This document shows positions 6,921-15,197 of a DNA stretch of 64,000 bases, in pieces. The DNA is from FEB-25 sp963726315. GTDB taxonomy: Bacteria; Chloroflexota; Anaerolineae; Anaerolineales; UBA4823. The DNA is taken from assembly GCA_963726315.1 (NCBI GenBank), contig CAVSBZ010000001.1, positions 1-64,000 of the forward strand, given 5' to 3'. Each line of letters opens with the position of its first letter. The first letter of the stretch is position 1. The translations under genes were made by a program, and so were the position numbers. The notes under the pieces are model-generated. The model had not been told where the DNA came from, searched no databases, and saw nothing but the letters and a program-made list of their open reading frames with translations.

Positions 6921-8498
6921 TTATTGGATATCTACGATCTCACCACCCAGGTCACGCAGCGCTGAGGCTACCATCCCGTCATTATCCACCTCTGATGGTG
7001 GGGTACTCTTCGTAGCCGAGGTTAGCACCACCTGCACAAATATATCCCTGCCAATGACCTGTTTAAGCACCTTCTCTAGCAGCTCAATATTCGCAGGGTC
7101 TTCGAGCCGCATTTTAAGTACCTCGCCGCTCATACCCAGGGTAAGTGTATTGCCTTTCAAAGAACGTGATTTTACCGAATTCACCAATGCATTCAGGCTC
7201 GAGTTCTGGTTCTTTAACTGTGCCAGGACCAAATTCCAGCTCTTGTCCAGGCGTTGATAGGTGATCGCATCTTCGGGGCTCATTTCCGCCTCTGCCGAGG
7301 TTGCAGGGCGTGTATCTTTCACTTGCCCCGCTTGGTTGGTTGGTTTGCTTGTTGGTGGATTGGACGAGGGGGTTGTTGTTGGCGGTGACACTGGCGTTGA
7401 CCTGTTGGTGCTGGGCGCATTATCTACCGCAATAGCTTCGATAAATGCGATTTCCAACGGTAAAGCCGGCTGCCAGCTGCTGCGAGTTTCCGTCGCAGCC
7501 TGATTGAACGCCTGGATCACCCTTAGCAGCTCGGTGACGGTCAGCGCCTGGGCATGGCGCGCCATTTGAGAGCGCACCTCCGGAGTGGCATCCACCTGGG
7601 CGGCATTTCCCATCGCCACCAGCAGCAAGCTGCGCAAGTAATCCACGATTTGGCGAGCAAACTGGCGCGGGTCGGAGCCTGAATCAAGGCTGCGGTGGAT
7701 CGCATCCAACCCTTGAGCGGATTGGTGGTTAAGTATAGCTTCGATGACTTCAATCACCGCCTGGCTGGTGGCAGTGCCCAGTACATCCTGGGCAAGCTGT
7801 AAGGTGATGTTGTCGCCTGCCGAAGCCAGCTGGTCCAGGAGTGAGATGGCATCGCGCATCGACCCCGTTGCCTGGCGGGCAACCAGGCTGAGCGCTTCCG
7901 GCTCGGCGCTGATTTTTTCCTCATCCGCCAGCATCCTGAGATTGTCGATGATTTCCTTCACCGGGATGCGCCGAAATTCATGGCGCTGGCAGCGCGAGAG
8001 CACCGTCGCCGGGATCTTATGCACTTCAGTTGTCGCCAGGATGAAGATGGCGTGGGGAGGAGGTTCTTCCAGCGTTTTTAGCAGGGCATTGAACGCCGCC
8101 GTGGATAACATATGCACTTCATCGATGATGTACACCTTGTAGCGACCCTGGTTCGGAGAAAAATTGATCCTGTCGCGCAGGTCACGAACATCATCCACAC
8201 TGGTATTCGAGGCGGCATCAATCTCAATTAAGTCCAGGAAGCGTCCCTGGTTGACCGCTTTGCAGTGCTCGCACTTATTACACGGGCGTTTCGCCAGGTC
8301 CTTATCCAGGCAGTTGACTGCCTTCGCCAGGATGCGCGCCGTGGTGGTCTTGCCCGTCCCGCGTGGACCTGCGAACAGGTAGGCATGCGCCACCCTATCC
8401 CCGGTGACAGCATTGCGCAAGGTCTGCACCACATGCTCCTGGCCAATCACCTGATCCCAATGGAGCGGGCGCCATTTACGGTAAAGGGATTGTGACAT
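6921..8498 (-). CDS. dnaX: DNA polymerase III subunits gamma/tau
   Basis: The clamp-loader ATPase. Visible features are RKWRPLHWDQVIGQ at the N-terminus, Walker A GPRGTGKT (44-51), a zinc module (C63, C73, C76, C79), Walker B with DEVHML, the SRC arginine-finger/sensor motif, and AAA+ lid and collar domains. A Ser/Thr/Pro-rich linker (about 365-395) leads to a short tau-like tail, giving 525 residues. The promoter is unusually clear: TTGACC, 17 bases, TACACT, then six bases to the ATG with no Shine-Dalgarno, so translation is probably from a leaderless mRNA. ybaB and recR follow on the same strand. Confidence 0.97.
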   Translation of the reverse strand: MSQSLYRKWRPLHWDQVIGQEHVVQTLRNAVTGDRVAHAYLFAGPRGTGKTTTARILAKAVNCLDKDLAKRPCNKCEHCKAVNQGRFLDLIEIDAASNTSVDDVRDLRDRINFSPNQGRYKVYIIDEVHMLSTAAFNALLKTLEEPPPHAIFILATTEVHKIPATVLSRCQRHEFRRIPVKEIIDNLRMLADEEKISAEPEALSLVARQATGSMRDAISLLDQLASAGDNITLQLAQDVLGTATSQAVIEVIEAILNHQSAQGLDAIHRSLDSGSDPRQFARQIVDYLRSLLLVAMGNAAQVDATPEVRSQMARHAQALTVTELLRVIQAFNQAATETRSSWQPALPLEIAFIEAIAVDNAPSTNRSTPVSPPTTTPSSNPPTSKPTNQAGQVKDTRPATSAEAEMSPEDAITYQRLDKSWNLVLAQLKNQNSSLNALVNSVKSRSLKGNTLTLGMSGEVLKMRLEDPANIELLEKVLKQVIGRDIFVQVVLTSATKSTPPSEVDNDGMVASALRDLGGEIVDIQ

Positions 8499-8504
8499 AA
8501 CTAG

Positions 8505-8533
8505 AGTGTATCAGACTGAATCAGTTCGGTCAA
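8505..8533 (-). promoter_or_regulatory. dnaX promoter, probably leaderless
   Basis: On the minus strand: -35 TTGACC (8533-8528), a 17-bp spacer and -10 TACACT (8510-8505). Only six bases separate the -10 from the dnaX ATG, which would put the transcription start at or next to the A of the start codon. Confidence 0.75.
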
Positions 8534-8549
8534 TCTTACCCAGGGTGTG

Positions 8550-10001
8550 TCATTCACCGACGCAGCCCAACAGCCAGCCCCTTTCATCACGAGCCAACAG
8601 GGTATTCGCCTCTGAAGGTCCCCAGCTTCCACGCCGATACAGGGCAAGATCAGGGATATTGCTCGTTTCCCAGCCGCTGGCGATCGAATCGACCAATTTC
8701 CAGGCAGATTCAATCCCATCTGAGCGGGTGAAGAGCGAAGCGTCTCCGCGTAAAGCTTCCATGAGCAGCCGTTCATACGCGTCTGGGAGCACGCCACTGA
8801 ATGAGTCGCGGTATTTAAATTCCATGTCCACCGAGCGCATATCCTGGTCTGAATCAGGCACCTTGGCTTCAAACATCAGGTGAATCCCTTCATCGGGCTG
8901 GATGCACAGCGACAAGATATTGGGGATGAATTTAAATTCGTCCGGAAGATGGAACATCAGGTGGGGTGGTTGTTGGAATTCCACGATGACCTGCGAAGTT
9001 TTCGCCGCCAGGCTCTTACCTGAGCGCAGGTAGAACGGTATCCCCTTCCAGCGCCAGTTATCGATATACAATTTTACGGCTGCATATGTGGGTGTTTGTG
9101 AATTTGGTGCAACTCCCTCGGTCTGTCGGTAACCTTCATATTGGGCACGCACGGTATCGGTGAGGGTCACCGGTCGGATGGAAGAAAGTAATTTGAACGT
9201 CTCATTGCGTACCGCGTCCGCCTCAAAGGAGGCTGGTGGTTCCATCGCTACCAGCGAGAGCAGCTGCAGCAGGTGGTTCTGGAACATATCGCGCAGCACA
9301 CCTACGCCGTCATAGTAGTCGGCCCGGTGTTCGATGTCCACCGTCTCAGACACAGTGATCTGGATATTATCCACATAGCGCCGGTTCCAGATGGGTTCGA
9401 AAATCGTATTGGCGAAGCGGAAAAATAGGATGTTCTGCGCTGTTTCCTTCCCCAGGTAGTGGTCAATGCGGTAGACCTGGCTTTCATCAAACACTGAATG
9501 CAGTACTTTGTTCAACTCGCGGGCAGAGCTGAGATCATTACCAAAAGGTTTTTCCACAATGATCCGCCGCCAACCCAGGGTCTGGTCCACCAAACCAGCC
9601 TGACCCAGGCATTGGACTACGGGGATGTAATGCTCCGGGGCAGTTGCCAGGTAGTACAGGCAGTTGGCAGACTCACCTTCGCGCTGCTTAAGGTACTCGC
9701 CCATGCGTTTAAAATCTTCAGGGGTATCCAGGTTGCCTTGAAAATAGACCAGCTTGGCTGAAAATTCGTCCCAGCGCACCTGGTCGAAGCTTTCAGAGCT
9801 GAAGGTCTTCACACCTTCCAGAAGCCTGCTGCGGAAGGTTTCATCGGTGTATGGGCGGCGGGCGAAACCAACAATTTCACCACAATGGATCATTCGCCCT
9901 TTGATATAGTTGTTATACAGTGCCGGCACAAGCTTGCGCCAGGTGAGGTCTCCCGAGGCGCCAAAGATAACTATTGTGGTCAGTTTTTCGTCATTTGACA
10001 T
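8550..10001 (-). CDS. zwf: Glucose-6-phosphate 1-dehydrogenase
   Basis: It oxidises glucose 6-phosphate to 6-phosphogluconolactone with NAD(P)+, opening the oxidative pentose phosphate pathway in the cytoplasm. The 483 residues show the dinucleotide-binding GASGDLTWRKL near the N-terminus, the IVEKPFG segment, the active-site RIDHYLGKE and the C-terminal FRFANTIFEPIWN and LRSGKSL regions. I start at the second in-frame ATG, which gives the normal MSNDEKLTTIVIFGASGD N-terminus and has GGGAG 8 bases upstream; a longer frame begins 57 bases further 5'. No pgl or gnd is adjacent, so the rest of the pathway lies elsewhere. Confidence 0.96.
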   Translation of the reverse strand: MSNDEKLTTIVIFGASGDLTWRKLVPALYNNYIKGRMIHCGEIVGFARRPYTDETFRSRLLEGVKTFSSESFDQVRWDEFSAKLVYFQGNLDTPEDFKRMGEYLKQREGESANCLYYLATAPEHYIPVVQCLGQAGLVDQTLGWRRIIVEKPFGNDLSSARELNKVLHSVFDESQVYRIDHYLGKETAQNILFFRFANTIFEPIWNRRYVDNIQITVSETVDIEHRADYYDGVGVLRDMFQNHLLQLLSLVAMEPPASFEADAVRNETFKLLSSIRPVTLTDTVRAQYEGYRQTEGVAPNSQTPTYAAVKLYIDNWRWKGIPFYLRSGKSLAAKTSQVIVEFQQPPHLMFHLPDEFKFIPNILSLCIQPDEGIHLMFEAKVPDSDQDMRSVDMEFKYRDSFSGVLPDAYERLLMEALRGDASLFTRSDGIESAWKLVDSIASGWETSNIPDLALYRRGSWGPSEANTLLARDERGWLLGCVGE

Positions 10002-10085
10002 GTTCGGTCTCCCGCATTCGCCTGATGAGTATACCGCAAACCAAACTCTATCATTCAACCTGTTGCCAGCATAATCAAACAGCAG

Positions 10086-11375
10086 TTATTTTAATTGCGC
10101 GCTGGCATCCTCAATTCGCTGCAGCACCTCTGCCGCTTCATCAGGTCCGGCGATATGCACGGTGCCATCCCCGTCAACATGGGTGGGGATCAGGTCATAA
10201 CCGGTATATTCCGTGCCATTAAAATGCAGCTGCAGGATCACCCCTTGCTGGTGTGCCAGGTCCCAGGTCTGGTCGAAAATGAAGTTCCCCAGCCCATAAA
10301 ACACATCAATGCCATCCAGTTGCTGGATTGCCTGGACGACGTGGGTGTGGTTGCCCACCACTACATCCGCCCCGGCGTCCACTGCCACCTGGGCGAAGTG
10401 CCGCTGGTAGCTGTTGGGTTCTGAGGTGTCTTCTGGTCCCCAGTGCGGCATGGCGATCACCACATCCGATTCACCGCGTGCGTTGGCAATTGCCGCTCTC
10501 AGGTTTTCATCGGTCAGCTCTGCAATCCCGGGCGAATCTTCCCCTGCAAACGCGTTAGGTTCAACCATCCCCAGCGAGACGAAACCAAAGCGTATCCCTT
10601 TGACTTCCACCACAACAGTTTGTAAAGCATCTTCCTGGTTCATGCTTGCCCCCACCGGGAGGATATTGTTCGCTTGCAGGTTATCCAAAGTGTCAAAAAA
10701 TGCACGGTTGTAATTATCGCCACAGCTTGCCCCGGAGCAGTTCTTGATGTGGTTGGTCGCCACACTCATCACGTCGAATCCTGCCTCACCGGCTGCTTCA
10801 GCACTCCGTGAATCACCCACCAATACATAGGTCACTATGCAGCCAGTGTGGGTGGAAAGGTCGCTCAAGGTAGCATTCAACGTACCCACTGCCAGGTCTG
10901 CCCCCGTTATAAGATCGCGCACATTATCATATACGTAATTGGCATCCCCGCGCGCGTCTATGGCGGACTGTACACAACGCGCTGGCACAATCACCCCGGT
11001 AAAGAGCAACGTGATCTGCGATGCATCTGATGCCTCAGTTGGCGGCGGTTGATCAGTCGGGGTTTGGGATGGTATGACCGGGGTGAGAATATCTGGTGTA
11101 CTCACCTCACCGGGTGTGGGCGTCTCTTCCGACGAGTGCAGGACGAATGGGAGTGTTATTGCCACAGCTGTGGGAGTGGGAGTGGGTGTGGAGGGTGCTG
11201 GTGAGGGGATGAAAGCTGTAGGTGGTATGGACGTTGGCGGAAGAGGCGTGGGCTGCACGATTGTAGGAATAACAGAGGTTCCCAACCCACTGCAGCTGCT
11301 GAGTAGCAACCAAAGCATAAAAATCAGTCCTGCATTTCTTATGATATGTTGAAACTTTTTCAAAACATTCTCCAT
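10086..11375 (-). CDS. CapA/PgsA-like metallophosphatase-fold lipoprotein
   Basis: A predicted lipoprotein: a positively charged N-terminus, a hydrophobic stretch and a lipobox ending LLSSC (about residue 28), followed by a Thr/Pro-rich stalk to about residue 115. The domain after it matches the CapA family (PGA_cap), with PHWGPE, GNHTHVVQ and GLGNFIFDQ as hallmark motifs. In other bacteria CapA is tied to poly-gamma-glutamate capsule synthesis, but stand-alone CapA-like proteins are common and no capB/capC is present here. The gene begins 7 bases after queG, so the two are probably one transcript. Confidence 0.88.
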   Translation of the reverse strand: MENVLKKFQHIIRNAGLIFMLWLLLSSCSGLGTSVIPTIVQPTPLPPTSIPPTAFIPSPAPSTPTPTPTAVAITLPFVLHSSEETPTPGEVSTPDILTPVIPSQTPTDQPPPTEASDASQITLLFTGVIVPARCVQSAIDARGDANYVYDNVRDLITGADLAVGTLNATLSDLSTHTGCIVTYVLVGDSRSAEAAGEAGFDVMSVATNHIKNCSGASCGDNYNRAFFDTLDNLQANNILPVGASMNQEDALQTVVVEVKGIRFGFVSLGMVEPNAFAGEDSPGIAELTDENLRAAIANARGESDVVIAMPHWGPEDTSEPNSYQRHFAQVAVDAGADVVVGNHTHVVQAIQQLDGIDVFYGLGNFIFDQTWDLAHQQGVILQLHFNGTEYTGYDLIPTHVDGDGTVHIAGPDEAAEVLQRIEDASAQLK

Positions 11376-11382
11376 TCAGCTC

Positions 11383-12537
11383 TCACTCACGCGATCGACT
11401 CTCTAAGGCAGATTGTATTTCAGTTATCACCTGGAGATCAGTCTCTTCTCGAGCTGCCCTTTCCAGTGACTGGCTGGCGACGTCGATATCGATCTGTCCC
11501 AACGCCCAGGCGGCATGCGAGCGTACCAATGGATCAGGATCACCCAACAGTGCCTCGGTCAGAGGTGGCACAGCCTCAAGGCTACCCAGGTTACCAATTA
11601 CCACCGCAATATTGCGTAAATAACCCCTGCGTTTGGCGCGCCTGATTGGGCTATGACGGAACATTTGATTGAATTCACTCGCCTGCAGTCGCATCTGTCC
11701 TATCAGGTCTGGGTCGGAAATTGTCCGAGTGATATTATATGCCGGATCAACCTTTGTGCCTGCAAAATGGTTCCAAGGGCAGACCAGCTGGCATACGTCG
11801 CAGCCGAACACCCACCCATCCATGATCGGTCGCATTTCAACCGGGATCGATCCTTTAAGCTCGATGGTCAGGTAGGCGATACAACGGCGGGCGTCCAGGG
11901 TGCGATCGGGTAGGATGCAGCCGGTCGGGCAAGCGGTGATGCAGCGGCTACAGGTGCCACAGCGATCGGCAGTAAAAGGTGGGTCGGGTTCGAGCTCGAT
12001 CCCAAGCAGGATTTCTGCCAGTAAAAAGTAGGAGCCTGCCTGTGGATTAATCAAGCAGGTATTCTTTCCAATCCATCCCAACCCGGCACGCTGAGCCAGC
12101 TCACGTTCCAGGATAGGACCAGTATCGGCATACCAGCGGTTTGGGACAGTGTGCCCAACCTGCGCTTCAATGAAGTCGACCAGGCTTTGCAGCCGAGTGG
12201 GCAGGGTGAGATGATAATCCTCACCCCAGGCATAGGCGGCGATCTTACCATGCGGACGAAGTTCATCACCGGTGTTTACCGGCTGTGATGGCGGTGCCGG
12301 GTAGCGCAGACCCAGCACCAGCACAGAACGGCACTGTGGAAAGAGTAGATCTGGATGAGCACGGCATTCTCGAGAGCGTGGAGTGTCCAGATAGGTCATC
12401 TCACCATGCCGTCCCAGCTCCAGCCATTCCGCAAAGACGTCTGCATGGGGTAGTGTGTCACTCAATGTTACCCCCACCAGTGAAAACCCTAATTGTTTTG
12501 CTTGCTGTTTAATTACATGCTTTAGGTCCACGGACAA
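11383..12537 (-). CDS. queG: Epoxyqueuosine reductase
   Basis: QueG performs the last step of queuosine synthesis, reducing epoxyqueuosine in tRNA with a cobalamin and two [4Fe-4S] clusters. Visible are the N-terminal nitroreductase-like region, WYADTGPILERELAQRAGLGWIGKN, the first ferredoxin motif CGTCSRCITACPTGCI, the second CDVCQLVCPWN, and a C-terminal HEAT-like repeat (LVRSHAAWALGQI). The 384 residues match the long QueG form. The best start is a TTG with AGGA 8 bases upstream; a GTG lies two codons further in. Confidence 0.93.
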   Translation of the reverse strand: MSVDLKHVIKQQAKQLGFSLVGVTLSDTLPHADVFAEWLELGRHGEMTYLDTPRSRECRAHPDLLFPQCRSVLVLGLRYPAPPSQPVNTGDELRPHGKIAAYAWGEDYHLTLPTRLQSLVDFIEAQVGHTVPNRWYADTGPILERELAQRAGLGWIGKNTCLINPQAGSYFLLAEILLGIELEPDPPFTADRCGTCSRCITACPTGCILPDRTLDARRCIAYLTIELKGSIPVEMRPIMDGWVFGCDVCQLVCPWNHFAGTKVDPAYNITRTISDPDLIGQMRLQASEFNQMFRHSPIRRAKRRGYLRNIAVVIGNLGSLEAVPPLTEALLGDPDPLVRSHAAWALGQIDIDVASQSLERAAREETDLQVITEIQSALESRSRE

Positions 12538-12556
12538 CCAGTTCCTGAAATAAATT

Positions 12557-12583
12557 GTAGCGCAAGAAACCTTCTTGCGCTAC
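12557..12583. terminator. 12-bp perfect stem-loop between NBR1-Ig gene and queG
   Basis: GTAGCGCAAGAA pairs with TTCTTGCGCTAC around a 3-nt loop. In the minus direction it is followed by AATTTATTT rather than a full T-run. It probably ends the upstream NBR1-Ig transcript; its distal edge also contains TACAAT, which could serve as a -10 for queG. Confidence 0.6.
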
Positions 12584-12606
12584 ATGACTGAATCGAGAGT
12601 AAAAAC

Positions 12607-13674
12607 TTAAGGCGTACAGGTAAGGTCGAACGTGGCCTGGTTGGATGAAGTATCCACGGGGCTGGTGACATGCAGCCTCACCCAGCCTATCCCGGTGCTG
12701 GTGAATGTCAATTCGGACGGTATATAGTATGTGCCTGCATCAAAAGTGCGCGTTTGGGGGTTGGGCAGGATAAACACAAAGCCTGGTGTATCTGAACCGG
12801 CTTCCAGCTTATAGGTTAGAGTGGCGCTTTGGTTGAGGGTGAGGGCTGCGGTAAAAATGAAGGTGTGTGGGCACGTGCCATTATAGGTCGGGTTGTCCAC
12901 CGACATGCTCAAGCTGGTGATCGGGTTGGAGGGTACGCCAGTGGAGGTAGCCGACTGCGTTGCGACAGGAGTGCCTGCAGTAGGAGACGGGTTCGCCCCG
13001 CCACTACCAACTGTAATCAAGACGTATACCGAATCGTTAAAAAACTGTCCGGAGGCACTTTTCATTTTCCAATAGCTCTGATAACTACCCGGAGTGGTGG
13101 GGGCCACCATATCGACCGATATTTCAATCTGCGCCCCGGGTGCCACAGATTGTGCCAGCGGCACTGAGGTTATACTGCCCATCTTCTCTCCGCTAATATA
13201 GGCAAAGGAATAGGACGTCGTCCAGGTGGAGCTGCCGGCGTTCTGCAACTTCCAGGTTTTTTTGAAGGCAGCTCCGGGGGCGATCACTGTACCATCTGGG
13301 ATAGTTACATCGGCGACAAAAATTGCCCGTTCACCCGATGGCCCTGGAGGAACAGGGGTGATAGCGGTCGTCTGGGTGGGGGAAGGGGTCAAACCAGCTG
13401 CCTGCGTCTGTACGGCGAGAGCGGTTTGCGCAGCTAGGGTCTGAGCGGGATCAAAGGTCGGTGAGGGGGTGACAGGCGTAGCAGACGGGGTAGAAGCAAA
13501 GATTTGAGTCACCATGGCTTCGGCGGTTTGGTTAGCAGCGGTGAGGACGAGCCCGGGGTCAGAAGTGGGAGTAGCAGGTGCCTGAGTGAGGTTGCTGGCT
13601 AAAATCATGGCAATGATTATAATTACCAGTACCGCCACTCCAGCTAAAATTCCAATCAACACTTTCTTGTTCAT
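12607..13674 (-). CDS. Membrane-anchored NBR1-Ig-like domain protein
   Basis: A 355-residue surface protein. Residues 6-28 form one membrane helix, 30-105 a Thr/Pro/Ala-rich stalk, about 110-220 an Ig-like domain of the NBR1 type (FVADVTIPDGTVIAPGAAF, then KTWKLQNAGSSTWTTSYSF and VDMVAPTTPGSY), and about 245-355 a second beta-sandwich containing two cysteines. NBR1-like Ig domains are frequent in Chloroflexota extracellular proteins; a binding role outside the cell is inferred, with no ligand known. GAGGAG precedes the ATG. The next gene upstream is a lipoprotein with the same Ig type. Confidence 0.85.
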   Translation of the reverse strand: MNKKVLIGILAGVAVLVIIIIAMILASNLTQAPATPTSDPGLVLTAANQTAEAMVTQIFASTPSATPVTPSPTFDPAQTLAAQTALAVQTQAAGLTPSPTQTTAITPVPPGPSGERAIFVADVTIPDGTVIAPGAAFKKTWKLQNAGSSTWTTSYSFAYISGEKMGSITSVPLAQSVAPGAQIEISVDMVAPTTPGSYQSYWKMKSASGQFFNDSVYVLITVGSGGANPSPTAGTPVATQSATSTGVPSNPITSLSMSVDNPTYNGTCPHTFIFTAALTLNQSATLTYKLEAGSDTPGFVFILPNPQTRTFDAGTYYIPSELTFTSTGIGWVRLHVTSPVDTSSNQATFDLTCTP

Positions 13675-13771
13675 TATTTCTCCTCAACTATCAGGCACAT
13701 ATTCAGTTGTGCCTTTTGTGCCAGGGAATGATCTCCTGTATTATTAGTATCGATAATTATTAATCACAAGG

Positions 13772-13817
13772 GGCGGCAGGTGCGCCGTGTTTATGATACC
13801 ACGGTTAGCCTGCCGCC
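13772..13817. terminator. Two-tier stem-loop between the NBR1-Ig genes
   Basis: Outer arms GGCGGCAGG and CCTGCCGCC enclose inner arms CCGTG and CACGG. The outer stem is 9 bp and GC-rich. It lies after the lipoprotein gene on the minus strand and has no strong T-tract, so efficient termination is uncertain. Confidence 0.5.
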
Positions 13818-13855
13818 ATAACATTGTGTCAAAATCAATCGGATGTGGGCGCGGG

Positions 13856-15079
13856 CTACCTTTCGATTCTCGGTGCTACCCACAAAGCATAATCATTGTC
13901 CCATGATCCGTTGGTAAGTACCACCAGCTCGAACTGGACCGTATGACCCACCAGAGCGGAGAGGTTGACGTCCAGGGAGGACAAGGCTCCATCGCAATTC
14001 TCAGTCCATTCACCCACAGTTACTTCCGTTGAGCCTTCAATATAGCGGATTTGGAATTTAACACTTCCTGATCCACAATTGTAACGGAGCCCGATCTTGG
14101 TGCGCAGGTGGTCATTGGTCTGGATGGTGTACGCTGGATAAAGTCCCAATATCATGCCATCAGTGATTTTTTGGGGATAGGTTGCAAGGAGACTTGCGTA
14201 GGTAATCCCGTCTTCCATCTTGACATTAGCAACATTTATCGCCACACCGGGTGAATCATTGTCAGGGTCTACCCAGGGAATACTGGTGGTTGCGTTTCTC
14301 CAGGCTGCATTCGGTCCTTTTGCAATGAAGTCATACGAGAGCGTGTAAGATGATGTTGGCAGGGGCGTCGGCGTTGGCGATACAGACTTGATCTGCACCC
14401 AAAAACTCTGGTCAGCATTTTCGCCGATGCCGAATGATGTGCCGCCTGCATTCCGTAAGCGCCAGTTACCCTTATAGGTACCCGTTGTGGTTGGTGCAAT
14501 CAATGTCACCGAGATGTCGACCGTGCTGCCGGGAGGAACAGTGCCATTGGTCAGCTGTGCGGTTGCGGGTCCGCTCATCGCATCGCCATTGTAGAAATAG
14601 ATGGTGTAACCCGAAGTCCATGAGCACGCCCCGTTGTTTTTCAGCCGCCAGGTTTTAACAAACGTGCTTCCGGATGCGATTTCCGTGTTATCAGGAACGG
14701 TTATATCCTTTACAAAGGAAGCACGATCGCATGGGATGGGAACAGGCGTCGCCGTTGGCGGAATAGGTGTGCTGGTTGGGAGTGGCGTGTTGGTTGGGAT
14801 GAGCGTATTTGTCGGTTGAGCCGGGGTGACGGTTACCATCTGAGGTGTAATCGTTACCAGTTGGACAACTAAGGTTGAGCTCGCCAGGACGACCGGCGTC
14901 CCTTGGGCGATATTGGTCTCTTGGGCGCTCAAGGTAGTAGCCAGGGTTTGGGCTGCGGCCGTATAAATCATGTCGGGGCTTTCCGTTTGTTCACTACTAC
15001 TGCCAGGAAAATTACATGCGCTTAATAAAAGCAGGATGCCAGCCATCAATAAAAGTGGACGTATTCTCTTCGCGAACAT
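13856..15079 (-). CDS. NBR1-Ig-like domain lipoprotein
   Basis: A 407-residue lipoprotein. The signal sequence ends LLLLSACNFPG with the lipid-receiving Cys near residue 22, and a Thr/Pro stalk runs to about 115. The NBR1-type Ig domain follows (DITVPDNTEIASGSTFVKTW, GTVPPGSTVDISVTL; about 118-225), and the C-terminal 140 residues look like a jelly-roll beta domain with SYDFIAKGPNAAW and a conserved Cys. The start is fixed by AAGGAGG upstream of an internal ATG; a longer frame would add 13 residues. With the neighbouring NBR1-Ig gene it forms a tandem pair that differs in anchor and C-terminal domain. Confidence 0.85.
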   Translation of the reverse strand: MFAKRIRPLLLMAGILLLLSACNFPGSSSEQTESPDMIYTAAAQTLATTLSAQETNIAQGTPVVLASSTLVVQLVTITPQMVTVTPAQPTNTLIPTNTPLPTSTPIPPTATPVPIPCDRASFVKDITVPDNTEIASGSTFVKTWRLKNNGACSWTSGYTIYFYNGDAMSGPATAQLTNGTVPPGSTVDISVTLIAPTTTGTYKGNWRLRNAGGTSFGIGENADQSFWVQIKSVSPTPTPLPTSSYTLSYDFIAKGPNAAWRNATTSIPWVDPDNDSPGVAINVANVKMEDGITYASLLATYPQKITDGMILGLYPAYTIQTNDHLRTKIGLRYNCGSGSVKFQIRYIEGSTEVTVGEWTENCDGALSSLDVNLSALVGHTVQFELVVLTNGSWDNDYALWVAPRIER

Positions 15080-15197
15080 ATGATCCTCCTTAAATAATTT
15101 ACATATCATAAGACGCATAGAAGGGAAATAAAGTTCCGGGCGCAGTTATTACAACCCGCTTGACCAACCTCCCCTCATACTTACAATATACACGAAA

